DNA of 64,000 nt from UBA10649 sp963700745 (GCA_963700745.1 CAVOYT010000001.1:381150-445149); one strand, 5' to 3'. Positions 1 through 9,015 are shown, numbered from the stretch's first letter. A program made the numbers and translations. The notes: generated by a model from the sequence alone, not told the origin.

Positions 1-2
1 AC

Positions 3-1154
3 GAGCGCGAGCAGACCCTCAATCAGATGCTCGTCGAGATGGACGGCTTCGACGTCAATGCGAACGTCATCCTCATCGCGGCGACCAACCGCCCGGACAT
101 CCTCGACCCCGCGCTGCTGCGTCCGGGTCGGTTCGACCGGCAGATCGCCGTCGAGCGCCCCGACCTGCTGGGCCGCAAGGCGATCCTCGAGGTGCATGCC
201 AAGGGCAAGCCCATGGCGGACGAGGTCGACCTGCTGGCGGTGGCGCGTCGCACGCCGGGCTTCACCGGCGCCGACCTCGCCAACGTGCTCAACGAGGCTG
301 CGCTCCTCACTGCTCGCGGCGACCACCAGCTCATCGACGACGTAGCGCTGGACGAGGCGATCGACCGGGTCATCGCGGGGCCGCAGAAGCGCACGCGGGT
401 GATGGACGATCTGGAGAAGAAGATCACGGCGTACCACGAGGCCGGCCATGCTCTTGTGGCCGCGGCCCTGCCCGGGAACGATCCGGTGCACAAGATCACG
501 ATCATGCCCCGCGGTCGCGCACTCGGGTACACCATGGTGCTGCCCGACCAGGACAAGTACTCGACCACGCGCAGCCAGATGCTCAACCAGCTCGCCTACA
601 TGCTCGGCGGCCGGGCGGCGGAGGAGCTGATCTTCCACGACCCCACGACGGGGGCGTCGAACGACATCGAGAAGGCCACCGCCGTCGCGCGGGCCATGGT
701 GACGCAGTTCGGCATGACGGAGCGCCTCGGTGCGATCCGCTACGGACAGGAGCAGAACGAGGTCTTCCTCGGCCGCGACATGGGGCACATCCGCGACTAC
801 TCCGAAGAGGTCGCCGCCGCGATCGACGAGGAGGTCCGCGCCTTCATCGAGACCGCGCACCAGGAGGCGTACGACGTCCTGGTCGCCAACCGCGACGTGC
901 TCGACGCCATGGTGCTCGCGCTGCTTGATCGGGAGACCCTCGACAAGCGGGAGATCGAGGAGATCTTCGCCGAGCTCGAGCTGCGGGAGCCGAGGCCGGC
1001 ATGGACCGGTTCGGCCCGTCGGCGCCCGGACGAGCGCGGGCCGGTGCTCACGCCCCACGAGACCGATTCCAACGGGCACGGCTCGCCCAACGGCCACGGT
1101 GGCACGAACGGCCAGGTGGCGGGCGACACCACCGAGGTGAGTGACCCGGCATGA
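3..1154 (+). CDS. ftsH: ATP-dependent zinc metalloprotease FtsH (C-terminal part)
   Basis: Membrane-anchored AAA+ protease that degrades damaged membrane proteins and short-lived regulators. The gene enters from before the window, so the membrane segments and Walker A are absent. 383 residues are visible. They start in the second half of the AAA domain (MLVEMDGFD, then the second region of homology ATNRPDILDPALLRPGRFDR). The M41 peptidase domain follows, with zinc site HEAGH at visible residues 145-149 and the downstream acidic ligand region in GASNDIEKAT. The C-terminal tail, rich in Asn, Gly and His, is low complexity and probably disordered. The stop overlaps the folE start (ATGA), which ties it to the folate genes, an order common in actinobacteria. 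Confidence 0.97.
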   Translation, partial: EREQTLNQMLVEMDGFDVNANVILIAATNRPDILDPALLRPGRFDRQIAVERPDLLGRKAILEVHAKGKPMADEVDLLAVARRTPGFTGADLANVLNEAALLTARGDHQLIDDVALDEAIDRVIAGPQKRTRVMDDLEKKITAYHEAGHALVAAALPGNDPVHKITIMPRGRALGYTMVLPDQDKYSTTRSQMLNQLAYMLGGRAAEELIFHDPTTGASNDIEKATAVARAMVTQFGMTERLGAIRYGQEQNEVFLGRDMGHIRDYSEEVAAAIDEEVRAFIETAHQEAYDVLVANRDVLDAMVLALLDRETLDKREIEEIFAELELREPRPAWTGSARRRPDERGPVLTPHETDSNGHGSPNGHGGTNGQVAGDTTEVSDPA

Positions 1155-1762
1155 GCGGCGTGAGTGCCGTCTCGCTCCCCGAGGACCAGCCGATCCGGCC
1201 CTTCGACGCCGAGTTGGCAGAGCGGGCGGTGCGCGACCTCCTCGTCGCCATCGGCGAGGACCCCGAACGCGACGGGCTGAGAGAGACCCCGGCTCGAGTG
1301 GCGCGGGCGTACGAGGAGATCTTCCGCGGCCTTCGCGCGACGGCGGACGACGTGCTCACCACCACTTTCGACCTCGGCCACGACGAGATGGTCCTGGTCA
1401 AGGACATCGAGCTGTACAGCATCTGCGAGCACCACCTCGTGCCGTTCCACGGGGTCGCGCACATCGGGTACATCCCCAACGAGAACGGGCGCATCACCGG
1501 CTTGTCGAAGCTGGCCCGGCTCGTCGACGTGTTCGCCAAGCGCCCCCAGGTGCAAGAGCGGCTGACGACGCAGATCGCTGACTCGTTGATGCGGATCCTC
1601 GAGCCCCGAGGGGCGATCGTCGTCCTCGAGGCCGAGCACCTGTGCATGTCGATGCGAGGGGTACGCAAGCCCGGCGCGAAGACGGTGACGAGTGCCGTCC
1701 GCGGGAGCCTGCGGTCTCCGGCCACCCGCGCGGAGGCCATGTCGTTGATCCTGGGCGGGTGA
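1151..1762 (+). CDS. folE: GTP cyclohydrolase I
   Basis: First step of tetrahydrofolate synthesis: GTP to 7,8-dihydroneopterin triphosphate plus formate. 203 residues, the normal length. The zinc site is visible as CEHH (Cys92) and the Cys in HLCMSMRG (about 165), and GLSKLARLVDVFAKRPQVQE is the family signature. The ATG overlaps the ftsH stop by four bases and the stop overlaps the GTG start of folP, so translation is probably coupled through the folate operon. Confidence 0.97.
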   Translation: MSGVSAVSLPEDQPIRPFDAELAERAVRDLLVAIGEDPERDGLRETPARVARAYEEIFRGLRATADDVLTTTFDLGHDEMVLVKDIELYSICEHHLVPFHGVAHIGYIPNENGRITGLSKLARLVDVFAKRPQVQERLTTQIADSLMRILEPRGAIVVLEAEHLCMSMRGVRKPGAKTVTSAVRGSLRSPATRAEAMSLILGG

Positions 1763-2625
1763 CCGTGCGGCCGGACGGGCTCCCGGACGCCCTTGCGGGC
1801 CTGCGGCGCACCGTGGTCATGGGCGTCATCAACGTCACGCCGGATTCTTTTTCCGACGGCGGCCGGTTCCTGGAGTCCGACGCCGCCGTCGCCCACGGCC
1901 TGGACCTGCACGCGCGGGGTGCCGACATCGTCGATGTGGGCGGCGAGTCGACCCGACCCGGCGCGGAGCGCGTCCCCGCGCCGGAGGAGCTCGCCCGCGT
2001 TCTGCCGGTCGTCTCGGGACTGGCGGCGGCCGGCGTGCCGGTGAGCATCGACACCATGCGCGCCTCGACGGCCCAGGCCGCAGTCGAGGCCGGAGCCTGC
2101 ATCGTCAACGATGTCAGCGGAGGTCTGGCTGATCCGGACATGTACTCGACGGTTGCTGCGCTGGATGTCCCGTACATCGCGATGCACTGGCGCGGGCACA
2201 GCAACACCATGAACGACCTTGCCACCTACGAGGATGTGGTCCTTGAGGTCATCCGCGAGCTGCGGGACCGCGCGGACGCGGCGATGGCTGCGGGCATCCC
2301 CCTGCGTCGGATCGTCCTGGACCCGGGCCTTGGGTTCGCCAAGACCGCCGATCACAACTGGGCGCTGCTCCAGCGGCTGCCCAACCTGCTTGCCCAGGGC
2401 TACCCGATCCTGATCGGCGCGTCGCGCAAGCGTTTCCTGGGATCCCTGCTCGCCGACGAGTCCGGTACGCCCCGCCCCCTGGACCAGCGCGACGACGCAT
2501 CCGACGCGGTAACGGCGATCGCTGCCGCGATGGGAGTGTGGGCCGTCCGGGTCCACGACGTCGCCGGCAGTCGCGATGCGGTGCGGGTGGCGGACGCGTG
2601 GCGTCGCGGGAGCGAGCATGGGTGA
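1759..2625 (+). CDS. folP: Dihydropteroate synthase
   Basis: Joins 6-hydroxymethyl-dihydropterin pyrophosphate to para-aminobenzoate; the target of sulfonamides. I chose the GTG at 1759, inside a GTGA overlap with the folE stop, giving 288 residues. The reading frame is open further upstream, but that part only overlaps folE. Family motifs are GVINVTPDSFSDGG (pterin and metal site), DVGGESTRPG, DPGLGFAKT and GASRKRFLG. The last bases overlap the folB start. Confidence 0.96.
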   Translation: MTVRPDGLPDALAGLRRTVVMGVINVTPDSFSDGGRFLESDAAVAHGLDLHARGADIVDVGGESTRPGAERVPAPEELARVLPVVSGLAAAGVPVSIDTMRASTAQAAVEAGACIVNDVSGGLADPDMYSTVAALDVPYIAMHWRGHSNTMNDLATYEDVVLEVIRELRDRADAAMAAGIPLRRIVLDPGLGFAKTADHNWALLQRLPNLLAQGYPILIGASRKRFLGSLLADESGTPRPLDQRDDASDAVTAIAAAMGVWAVRVHDVAGSRDAVRVADAWRRGSEHG

Positions 2626-2977
2626 CCAGATCATCATTCGCGGCCTGCGCGGTCTCGGGCACCACGGGGTCCTCGAGCACGAGCGCCGGGACGGCCAGGA
2701 GTTCTCGGTCGACGTGGTGCTGGATGTGCAGACGTCGACGGCTGCCCTCAGCGACGACCTCGCGGACACGGTCGACTACGGGTTGGTGGCGCAGGCAGTG
2801 CATGACGTGATCGTCGGGGAGCCGGTCGATCTGGTGGAGACCCTGGCCCAGCGGGTGGCGGACGCGTGCCTGGCCTTCCCCGGGGTCTCCCGGGCGGCGG
2901 TGACCGTCCACAAGCCGCACGCGCCCATCGCGGTGCCGTTCGACGACGTCGAGATCCGCATCGTGCGGGCCCGCTGA
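2618..2977 (+). CDS. folB: Dihydroneopterin aldolase
   Basis: Cleaves 7,8-dihydroneopterin to 6-hydroxymethyl-dihydropterin and glycolaldehyde. 119 residues starting MGDQIIIRGLRGLGHHGV; the GxxGxHGV-like start and the DTVDYG segment are typical. The ATG at 2618 lies inside the end of folP (8-base overlap). An upstream in-frame start at 2576 would add 14 residues that are not family-like, so I rejected it. Confidence 0.95.
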   Translation: MGDQIIIRGLRGLGHHGVLEHERRDGQEFSVDVVLDVQTSTAALSDDLADTVDYGLVAQAVHDVIVGEPVDLVETLAQRVADACLAFPGVSRAAVTVHKPHAPIAVPFDDVEIRIVRAR

Positions 2978-2979
2978 CG

Positions 2980-3495
2980 ATGCGCGAGGTCGCCTTGGCG
3001 CTGGGGTCGAATCTCGGTGACTCTGCCGCGATCCTCCAGGGGGCGGTGACAGAGCTCGACGCGATCCCTGGTCTTTGGCTCACTGCCGTGTCCGGCGTGT
3101 TCGAGACCGACCCGGTCGGCGGGCCCGAGCAGGGGTCCTACCTCAATGCGGTGGTGGTCGGACGCACCTCCTTGGGAGATGAGGACCTCCTGGCCGCGAC
3201 GCAGTCCGTGGAGCGCTCCTGGCATCGCACCCGCGACGTGCGCTGGGGACCGCGGACTCTCGACGTCGACATCCTCGCCATCGGGTCGACGGTCATCGAC
3301 ACCGATGACCTCATCGTCCCGCACCCCCGGGCGCACGAGCGGGGATTCGTCCTCGTCCCGTGGCTCGATGTGGACCCCGCTGCGCAGCTTCCCGGCCGGG
3401 GAGCGGTCCGCGACCTGGTCGGGTCCGTGGACGTGTCCGGCGTGCGACCGACGCGGATCCCGCTCGATCTGCCCAGCGCGGAACGGGGGGCCTAG
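2980..3495 (+). CDS. folK: 6-hydroxymethyl-dihydropterin pyrophosphokinase (HPPK)
   Basis: Transfers pyrophosphate from ATP to hydroxymethyl-dihydropterin, making the FolP substrate. 171 residues. The start ALGSNLGD and the signature RWGPRTLDVDIL are clear, with the acidic metal ligands in that motif. It begins two bases after the folB stop, so folE-folP-folB-folK supplies four consecutive folate enzymes from one transcript. Confidence 0.96.
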   Translation: MREVALALGSNLGDSAAILQGAVTELDAIPGLWLTAVSGVFETDPVGGPEQGSYLNAVVVGRTSLGDEDLLAATQSVERSWHRTRDVRWGPRTLDVDILAIGSTVIDTDDLIVPHPRAHERGFVLVPWLDVDPAAQLPGRGAVRDLVGSVDVSGVRPTRIPLDLPSAERGA

Positions 3496-3497
3496 TC

Positions 3498-3983
3498 GTG
3501 GACGCGATGCGACCGACGCGGATCCGCCTGCTCGTGATGCTCGCGGTCCTGGCTGCCGCGGTCGGCTGGGGCGTCGTCCAGGTCGTCGAGGCGTGGTTCG
3601 GGCGCCTCGTGCCGGTGCCGTGGCTGGCAGCGGCCGCGCTGTGGTTGCTGGCGGGCGCCGTCGCCTATTGGGCGATCTCCAGCAGACCGCGACTCCGCCG
3701 GGAGCCGGGCGCGAAGCCCATGCCGCCGATCGTTGCGGCCCGGACGGCCGCCCTCGGCTTGGCGGCCTCGCGCATCGGCGCGGTCGTCATGGGGTTCTAC
3801 GCCGGGATCGCCGTCGCGATGGCGTCCCACCTCGGCACGCCCAGCGGAGGGCAGTCCTTCTGGGCGGCGACCGCCGCCGCCGTCGGCGCGCTCGGGCTGG
3901 TGGCGGCAGCGCTGTGGCTCGAGCGACTGTGCCGTCTCCCGGTGGGCCCCCCCGACGACCCGGCCGGCGGGCTGCGCCCGTAA
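3498..3983 (+). CDS. DUF3180 membrane protein
   Basis: Small integral membrane protein of unknown function, found just after folK in many actinobacteria. 161 residues from the GTG at 3498 (an in-frame ATG at 3507 is also possible). Four hydrophobic segments can be read: LLVMLAVLAAAVGWGVVQ, a tryptophan-rich second one (WLAAAALWLLAGAVAYW), then two Ala/Gly-rich helices around residues 85-105 and 115-135. The short Arg/Pro-rich stretch between segments 2 and 3 is probably a cytoplasmic loop. Nothing links it directly to folate chemistry. Confidence 0.8.
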   Translation: MDAMRPTRIRLLVMLAVLAAAVGWGVVQVVEAWFGRLVPVPWLAAAALWLLAGAVAYWAISSRPRLRREPGAKPMPPIVAARTAALGLAASRIGAVVMGFYAGIAVAMASHLGTPSGGQSFWAATAAAVGALGLVAAALWLERLCRLPVGPPDDPAGGLRP

Positions 3984-4028
3984 CCGGTCCGCAGGCTGTG
4001 GCCGTAACCGGCCGGTGGCGCCGTGTCA

Positions 4029-4034
4029 TAGGGT
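4029..4034 (+). promoter_or_regulatory. Candidate -10 element for a leaderless transcript
   Basis: TAGGGT ends seven bases before the ATG at 4042, so transcription would start at or next to the start codon. No Shine-Dalgarno sequence lies between them. Confidence 0.4.
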
Positions 4035-4041
4035 TCCGATC

Positions 4042-4332
4042 ATGAGTGATGTCGCCCTCGAGGACCTGCCCTTCGAAGACCTGCGCCAGCGGGCGTTCAA
4101 GTACGCCGAGCACCACATGGACCTGGGGTTCTTCACGGACCTGTTCTCGCACATGCCCGGCATGGTGGCCATCGAGGGCGAGGGCGGCGATCTCGGTGCC
4201 GTCGGCGGGACGTTCATCGAGTCGGTCCGGGCCTGGCGGGAGATGTTCGGCGAGACCGAGCTGGACGAGACGACGCAGACGCTGCTGCGTGCGCGTTTCG
4301 TGTCGTATCTCCGCGAGCACGGCGAGGAGTAG
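4042..4332 (+). CDS. Conserved hypothetical protein (96 aa)
   Basis: A short acidic protein with no signal peptide or membrane segment. It looks mostly helical, with an aromatic central stretch (HHMDLGFFTDLFSHMPGM). I do not recognise a family. It follows the folate/DUF3180 genes after a 58-base gap and converges on the NuoD-like gene, with a long inverted repeat between the two stops. The start is supported by a -10-like TAGGGT at leaderless distance. Confidence 0.65.
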   Translation: MSDVALEDLPFEDLRQRAFKYAEHHMDLGFFTDLFSHMPGMVAIEGEGGDLGAVGGTFIESVRAWREMFGETELDETTQTLLRARFVSYLREHGEE

Positions 4333-4340
4333 CCCCCCTT

Positions 4341-4406
4341 TCGTTGAGCGTGCAGTCGTTGGGGGCTCGTCCGGCCGGAAACCCCCAACACCTGCACACT
4401 CAACGA
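4341..4406. terminator. Long imperfect inverted repeat between convergent genes
   Basis: Arms of about 24 bases (starting CGTTGAGCGTGCAG and ending CTGCACACTCAACG) pair with roughly three mismatches around a loop of about 17 bases. It lies between convergent stop codons (4332 and 4408) and probably acts as a bidirectional terminator. It could also be a REP-like dispersed element; only one copy is in this window. Confidence 0.6.
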
Positions 4407-4407
4407 G

Positions 4408-5532
4408 TTAGCGGTCGACGTCCCCCATGACGATCGGGAAGCTCATCACCGCGTCGGCCAGCTGGCGGTAGGGCGTACCCGTCAGCGCCGGCGCCATTGC
4501 CTGCATGGTTGCGAAGGATGCCGATCGGATCTTCATGCGCCACGGCGTGCGGTCCCCGACACTGGCGATCAGGGCGCCGCTGATCCCGATGGGTCCCTCG
4601 ATCCAGGCGTAGCTGATGCCCTCGGGCAGCCGGACGACCTTGGGCAGCGGCACGTCGATCGGTCCGTCCCCAAGACGCCGCAGCTCCTGGACGCAGGCCC
4701 GGATCAGCGTCGCACTGACCGGCAGCTGCTCGACTAGGACTGCGTACCGCGCCGGGACGTCTCCCTCCTGGCGGACCGGTACCTGCAGGAGGTCCCGCAG
4801 CTCGGGATAGGCGAGGTAGGGGTCGTCGCGTCGCAGGTCCAGGTCGAAGCCGCTGGCGCGGGCGACAGTGCCGCTGGTGGCGCAGGCGACGGCGTCGCCC
4901 CGGCTGAGACGGGCGACGCCGGACAGGGATGCCGTATGCCCCGAGATGGCGTCGGTGACCGCGGGGAGGGCCACGCGCAGGCGTTCCGCGGCGCCCTCCA
5001 GTTCGGCCAGCTGCGATTGCTCGACCGGAGTGGCGATCCCGCCGATTCGGGTGAAGCCCGGATGGACGCGCGCCCCGGTGATCCGCTCCTGGATCGACGT
5101 CAGCTGCTCCCGCAGGCCATCGATGTCGGTTCGGGCCGGCCCCGCGACCGGTGCGAGGAAGGCGAGAGTGGCGTACACCCGGTTCACCTCGGCCAGGAGG
5201 GTCCGGGTCCAGGTCGCGCGTTCGGGCGGCGTGATGCCGAGTGACGACTCGATGGCCAGGGCCACTCCGAGCTCGTTCGAGAACGCCGAGAGCCAGTCGT
5301 GGCGATTCGCCAGCAGCATGGCCTGCCGGTAGTCACGCGCCTCGAACAGCTTCTCGGCACTGCGGTGCATGAGCCCAACGCTGGGATCTGCAGCGGTCAC
5401 GAGGTCGTCCTCGACGGTGACGCGCAGCTGGAAGCCCGGGTGCATCGCCGGGTGTCCGTCACCGAGTACGAGCGGTGCGTCGCAGGGCAGGTGCGTGGCC
5501 ATGCCGATGCCGAGCAGGAGGTCCGTGGCCAC
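4408..5532 (-). CDS. Orphan NADH dehydrogenase subunit D-like (NuoD-like) protein
   Basis: Resembles the 49-kDa/NuoD subunit of complex I and hydrogenase large subunits, but stands alone with no other nuo gene nearby. I chose the GTG at 5532 (374 residues) because the family-like part begins there (GIGMATHLPCDAPLVLGDGHPAMHPG). The frame stays open upstream only because of the high GC. The N-terminal signature normally read as GPQHPSTHG is altered to GDGHPAMHPG, so quinone-site function is doubtful. Later segments (ARDYRQAMLLANRHDWLSAF, GDVPARYAV, the C-terminal SFPIVMGDVDR) keep the NuoD layout. Actinobacteria often carry such a stand-alone paralogue near folK and panC; its role is unknown to me. 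Confidence 0.75.
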   Translation of the reverse strand: MATDLLLGIGMATHLPCDAPLVLGDGHPAMHPGFQLRVTVEDDLVTAADPSVGLMHRSAEKLFEARDYRQAMLLANRHDWLSAFSNELGVALAIESSLGITPPERATWTRTLLAEVNRVYATLAFLAPVAGPARTDIDGLREQLTSIQERITGARVHPGFTRIGGIATPVEQSQLAELEGAAERLRVALPAVTDAISGHTASLSGVARLSRGDAVACATSGTVARASGFDLDLRRDDPYLAYPELRDLLQVPVRQEGDVPARYAVLVEQLPVSATLIRACVQELRRLGDGPIDVPLPKVVRLPEGISYAWIEGPIGISGALIASVGDRTPWRMKIRSASFATMQAMAPALTGTPYRQLADAVMSFPIVMGDVDR

Positions 5533-5609
5533 GCGGTCATGGTGCCAGACGTGCCCCCGCGAGCCCGTCGCTGATCGACGGCCGCGCTGCCCCGCGTCCT
5601 CGTGCGGTC

Positions 5610-5615
5610 TACGCT
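5610..5615 (+). promoter_or_regulatory. Candidate -10 element for a leaderless transcript
   Basis: TACGCT ends seven bases before the GTG at 5623, consistent with leaderless expression of the DUF2520 gene and with choosing that start. Confidence 0.35.
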
Positions 5616-5622
5616 CCATCGG

Positions 5623-6516
5623 GTGAGCACATCGGGACCCCCGCGCTTGCGCGTCGGGATCGTGGGCGCTGGACGGGTGGGCTCTGTCCTGGGTGCCGCC
5701 CTGCGTCGCGCGGGACACGACATCGTGGCGGTCTCGGCCGTGTCCGACCTGTCGCGCCTGCGGGCCGAGGCGCTGCTCCCGGGTGTTCCGGTGCTGCCCG
5801 TGCCCGAGGTCGTTGCGGACGCGGACCTCGTTCTCCTCGCCGTTCCTGACGACGCGTTGCCCGCCCTGGTGGCGGGCCTCGTCGAGACCGGCGACATCCA
5901 CGCCGGACAGTTCGTCGCGCACCCATCGGGGCGCTACGGGACGGACGTGCTCGGGCCGGTGATGAGTGTGGGCGCGCTGCCCCTGGCGATCCATCCGGTC
6001 ATGACCTTCACTGGGACCTCCGTCGATCTCGCACGGCTCGCGGACTGCCCGTTCGGCGTGACGTCACCGGACGCCGTGCGCCCGGTCGCGGAGGCGCTGG
6101 TCGTCGAGATGGGCGGTGACCCGGTCTGGGTTCCCGAGGAAGCTCGGGTGCTGTATCACGCGGCCGTCGTGTTCGGCGCGAACTACCTGATGACCGTGGT
6201 CCTGCAGTCACTGGACCTGCTTCGGCACGCCGGTATGGAGCAGCCGGAACGTCTCATGGCCCCACTTCTCAGTGCCTCGCTCGACAATGCGCTGCGGCAT
6301 GGCGACAGCGCCCTCACCGGCCCCGTCGCGCGGGGCGACGCGGAGACCGTCGCGAGCCACCTGCGTCAGATCGAGGCTGCCTCGCCCGCCGCGGCGGCCG
6401 GCTACCGGGCACTCGCCCGCCTGACGGCCGACCGGGCTGTGGCGGCCGGTCTGATCGACGTCACGACGGCCGCCGACCTGCTGGGCGTGCTGGCGAGCGA
6501 CGGCTCGGGGGAGTGA
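5623..6516 (+). CDS. Rossmann-fold plus DUF2520 domain protein
   Basis: An NAD(P)-binding protein of unknown substrate, usually next to panC in actinobacteria. 297 residues from the GTG at 5623. The dinucleotide motif GIVGAGRVGSVLGAALRRAG is near the N-terminus, followed by a beta-alpha Rossmann core (DADLVLLAVPDDAL). The helical DUF2520 half (from about 130 on) resembles ketopantoate reductase or imine reductase C-terminal domains. Because panC begins two bases after its stop, a role in pantoate supply (a ketopantoate reductase-like step) is a reasonable guess, but it is only inferred from context. Confidence 0.82.
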   Translation: MSTSGPPRLRVGIVGAGRVGSVLGAALRRAGHDIVAVSAVSDLSRLRAEALLPGVPVLPVPEVVADADLVLLAVPDDALPALVAGLVETGDIHAGQFVAHPSGRYGTDVLGPVMSVGALPLAIHPVMTFTGTSVDLARLADCPFGVTSPDAVRPVAEALVVEMGGDPVWVPEEARVLYHAAVVFGANYLMTVVLQSLDLLRHAGMEQPERLMAPLLSASLDNALRHGDSALTGPVARGDAETVASHLRQIEAASPAAAAGYRALARLTADRAVAAGLIDVTTAADLLGVLASDGSGE

Positions 6517-6517
6517 C

Positions 6518-7369
6518 GTGCGGATCCTGACGACCGTCGACGAGGTTCGAGCGGATGCGGCGCGTGGCGGTGCTGGCCGAGCCGTGGTCATGACCATGGG
6601 TGCCCTGCATGACGGGCACGCGGAGCTGGTGCGCGCGGCACGCCGGGCGGTGGGCCCGGCTGGCACGGTCATCGTGACCGTGTTCGTCAACCCGACCCAG
6701 TTCGCCGCGGGCGAGGACTTCTCGCGCTACCCCAGGAGCCTGGATGCGGACGTAGCCATGTCCGAAGCGTCGGGGGCCGACACCGTGTTCGCACCCTCGA
6801 CGGCGGACATCTACGGGACGCACGAGGGATTCCGGCCCGACAGCGTGACCATTGACCCGGGCCCGCTCGGCGACATCTTGGAAGGTGCGTCGCGGGCCGG
6901 GCACTTCCGGGGCACGCTCACGGTCGTGGCCAAGCTGCTCGGGATCACCCGGCCGGATCTAGCCCTGTTCGGGGAGAAGGACTACCAGCAACTCGTGCTG
7001 ATCCGGCACATGGTCGACGACCTGGACCTCCCCGTCGAGGTCGTCGCCGTGCCCACGGCTCGCGAGGACGACGGGCTCGCCCGCAGCAGCCGCAACCGGT
7101 ACCTGTCCGCGGAGGAGCGCCGTGCCGCCGGGGTGATCCCGCGCGCACTCGACGCCGCCGTCGAGGCAGCGGCGAAGGGGTCCGACGCCGCCCTCGATGC
7201 GGGCCGAGCAGTGCTGGCGCAGGAGCCCGGCGTGGAGGTCGACTACCTCGTCGTGTCCGATCCGGATCTCGGGCCGGCTCCCGAGCAGGGCGTTGCGCGC
7301 GTGCTGATAGCGGCCGTAGTGGGGTCGACGCGGTTGATCGACAACCGATCGGCGATGGTTCAGCCATGA
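6518..7369 (+). CDS. panC: Pantothenate synthetase (pantoate-beta-alanine ligase)
   Basis: Condenses pantoate and beta-alanine with ATP to make vitamin B5. 283 residues from a GTG two bases after the previous stop. Motifs: MTMGALHDGHAELV (HIGH-like nucleotide site), VNPTQFAAGEDFSRYPR, LFGEKDYQQL and SSRNRYLS (KMSKS-like). The end overlaps the nadB start (ATGA). Grouping with coaX in one operon links the two ends of early CoA synthesis. Confidence 0.96.
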   Translation: MRILTTVDEVRADAARGGAGRAVVMTMGALHDGHAELVRAARRAVGPAGTVIVTVFVNPTQFAAGEDFSRYPRSLDADVAMSEASGADTVFAPSTADIYGTHEGFRPDSVTIDPGPLGDILEGASRAGHFRGTLTVVAKLLGITRPDLALFGEKDYQQLVLIRHMVDDLDLPVEVVAVPTAREDDGLARSSRNRYLSAEERRAAGVIPRALDAAVEAAAKGSDAALDAGRAVLAQEPGVEVDYLVVSDPDLGPAPEQGVARVLIAAVVGSTRLIDNRSAMVQP

Positions 7370-9015
7370 CGCCCGTGCAGTTCCCACGCCGGCTGCTCGC
7401 CGCCGATCCGGGCTGGACCGCCCGGGCGGACGTCATCGTCGTCGGCTCGGGCATCGCCGGCCTGACGGCGGCGCTGCGCGCGCGCGCTCAGGGGCGCACC
7501 GTCCTGCTGGTGACCAAGGCTCAGGTGAATGAGGGGTCCACCCGGTGGGCGCAGGGCGGCATCGCGGCGGCGCTCTCGGACGAGGACTCCCCGGAGGAGC
7601 ACCTCCACGACACCCTCGTGGCGGGGGTCGGCCTGTGCGACCCCGAGGCGGTTCGCGTGCTGGTCACGGAGGGGCCGGCCGCGGTTGCGGAGCTCATCGA
7701 CCTCGGAGCCCACTTCGACCTCGACGCCAGCGGACGCATCGCACTCACCCGCGAGGGGGGACACCTCCGCGATCGCATCGCCCACGCCGGCGGCGACGCG
7801 ACGGGAGCCGAGATCTCCCGGGCGCTGGTCGCGGCGGTTCGGATGGACCCGGCGATCGAGGTCGTCGAGAACGCGCTGGCTCTCGACCTCCTCCGTGATG
7901 CCGAGGGTGCGGCACAGGGCGTGACGTTGCACGTCATGGGGTCCGGCCAGCGTGACGGGATCGGCGCCGCTCTCGCACCCGTCGTCATTCTCGCCACCGG
8001 CGGATTCGGGCAGGTGTTCGGGCAGACGACCAATCCGTACGTCTCCACCGGCGACGGGGTCGCCCTCGCCCTGCGGGCGGGCGCCGACATCGCGGACATC
8101 GAGTTCGTGCAGTTCCACCCGACGGTGATGTGGCTCGGACCGCTGGCGCAGGGGCAGCAGCCGCTGGTGTCCGAGGCGGTCCGCGGCGAAGGCGCCGTCC
8201 TGCTCGACGGCAACGGCGTCCGGTTCATGGCGGACGAGCATCCGATGGCGGACCTGGCTCCACGGGACGTGGTCGCAAAGGCGGTCATGCGGCGGATGCG
8301 GGCGGAGGGCGCCCCGCACGTGTGGCTGGACGGCCGAATGCTCGGCGCCGATACGTGGCTGCAGCGATTCCCGACCATCCTGGAGTCGTGTCGATCACGG
8401 GGCATCGACCCGGTCACCGACCTCATCCCGGTGGCACCGGCCCAGCACTACGTGTCTGGCGGGGTGCGCACCGACCTGTGGGGTCGCGCCTCGATCCCAG
8501 GCCTGTACGCCTGCGGCGAGGTGGCCTGCACGGGGGTGCACGGGGCGAACCGGCTGGCGTCCAACTCCCTTCTCGAGGGACTGGTGTTCGCCCGCCGCAT
8601 CGTGACGGCCATGGCGGACGACGTGCTCGAGGAGCGCGACCCGGTGGCGCTTCCCGAGGCGGCCGGCCTGCTGCCCCACGACATCCGCCGTCCGATGCAG
8701 CAGGTCATGGACGTCGAGGCGAGCGTGCTACGCAGCGCGGACTCACTGACGGCGGCCGAGGATCGGTTGCGTCGGCTCGGCGAGGCTGGCGGGGCCGCCC
8801 CCTCGACCGAGGACTGGGAGACCACGAACCTCCACCAGATCGCGAGCGTCCTCGTCAGGCATGCGCTGATCCGGCAGGAGACCCGCGGTTCGCACTGGCG
8901 CGAGGACTTCCCGGAACGTGACGATGACCGGTGGCGGCGCCGCCTGGTCACCCGCATCGACGCCGACGGACGGCTCAGCACGACGGAGGAACCAGTGACG
9001 GGAGAGTCCGCGTGA
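7366..9015 (+). CDS. nadB: L-aspartate oxidase
   Basis: FAD enzyme that oxidises aspartate to iminoaspartate, the first step of de novo NAD synthesis. 549 residues. FAD-binding motif VVGSGIAGLTAALRA at about residues 26-40, then STRWAQGGIAAAL, the active-site segment EFVQFHPT, and the late FAD motif GLYACGEVACTGVHGANRLA. The C-terminal helical domain is complete. nadA is not adjacent, so the quinolinate synthase partner must be outside the window or elsewhere on the chromosome. Overlaps panC and nadC by four bases each. Confidence 0.96.
   Translation: MTPVQFPRRLLAADPGWTARADVIVVGSGIAGLTAALRARAQGRTVLLVTKAQVNEGSTRWAQGGIAAALSDEDSPEEHLHDTLVAGVGLCDPEAVRVLVTEGPAAVAELIDLGAHFDLDASGRIALTREGGHLRDRIAHAGGDATGAEISRALVAAVRMDPAIEVVENALALDLLRDAEGAAQGVTLHVMGSGQRDGIGAALAPVVILATGGFGQVFGQTTNPYVSTGDGVALALRAGADIADIEFVQFHPTVMWLGPLAQGQQPLVSEAVRGEGAVLLDGNGVRFMADEHPMADLAPRDVVAKAVMRRMRAEGAPHVWLDGRMLGADTWLQRFPTILESCRSRGIDPVTDLIPVAPAQHYVSGGVRTDLWGRASIPGLYACGEVACTGVHGANRLASNSLLEGLVFARRIVTAMADDVLEERDPVALPEAAGLLPHDIRRPMQQVMDVEASVLRSADSLTAAEDRLRRLGEAGGAAPSTEDWETTNLHQIASVLVRHALIRQETRGSHWREDFPERDDDRWRRRLVTRIDADGRLSTTEEPVTGESA

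Noticed and set aside
1048..2769. Long antisense frames over the folate genes and others such as 22,553-25,009
   Set aside because: They are side effects of high GC in conserved genes and carry no recognisable domains.
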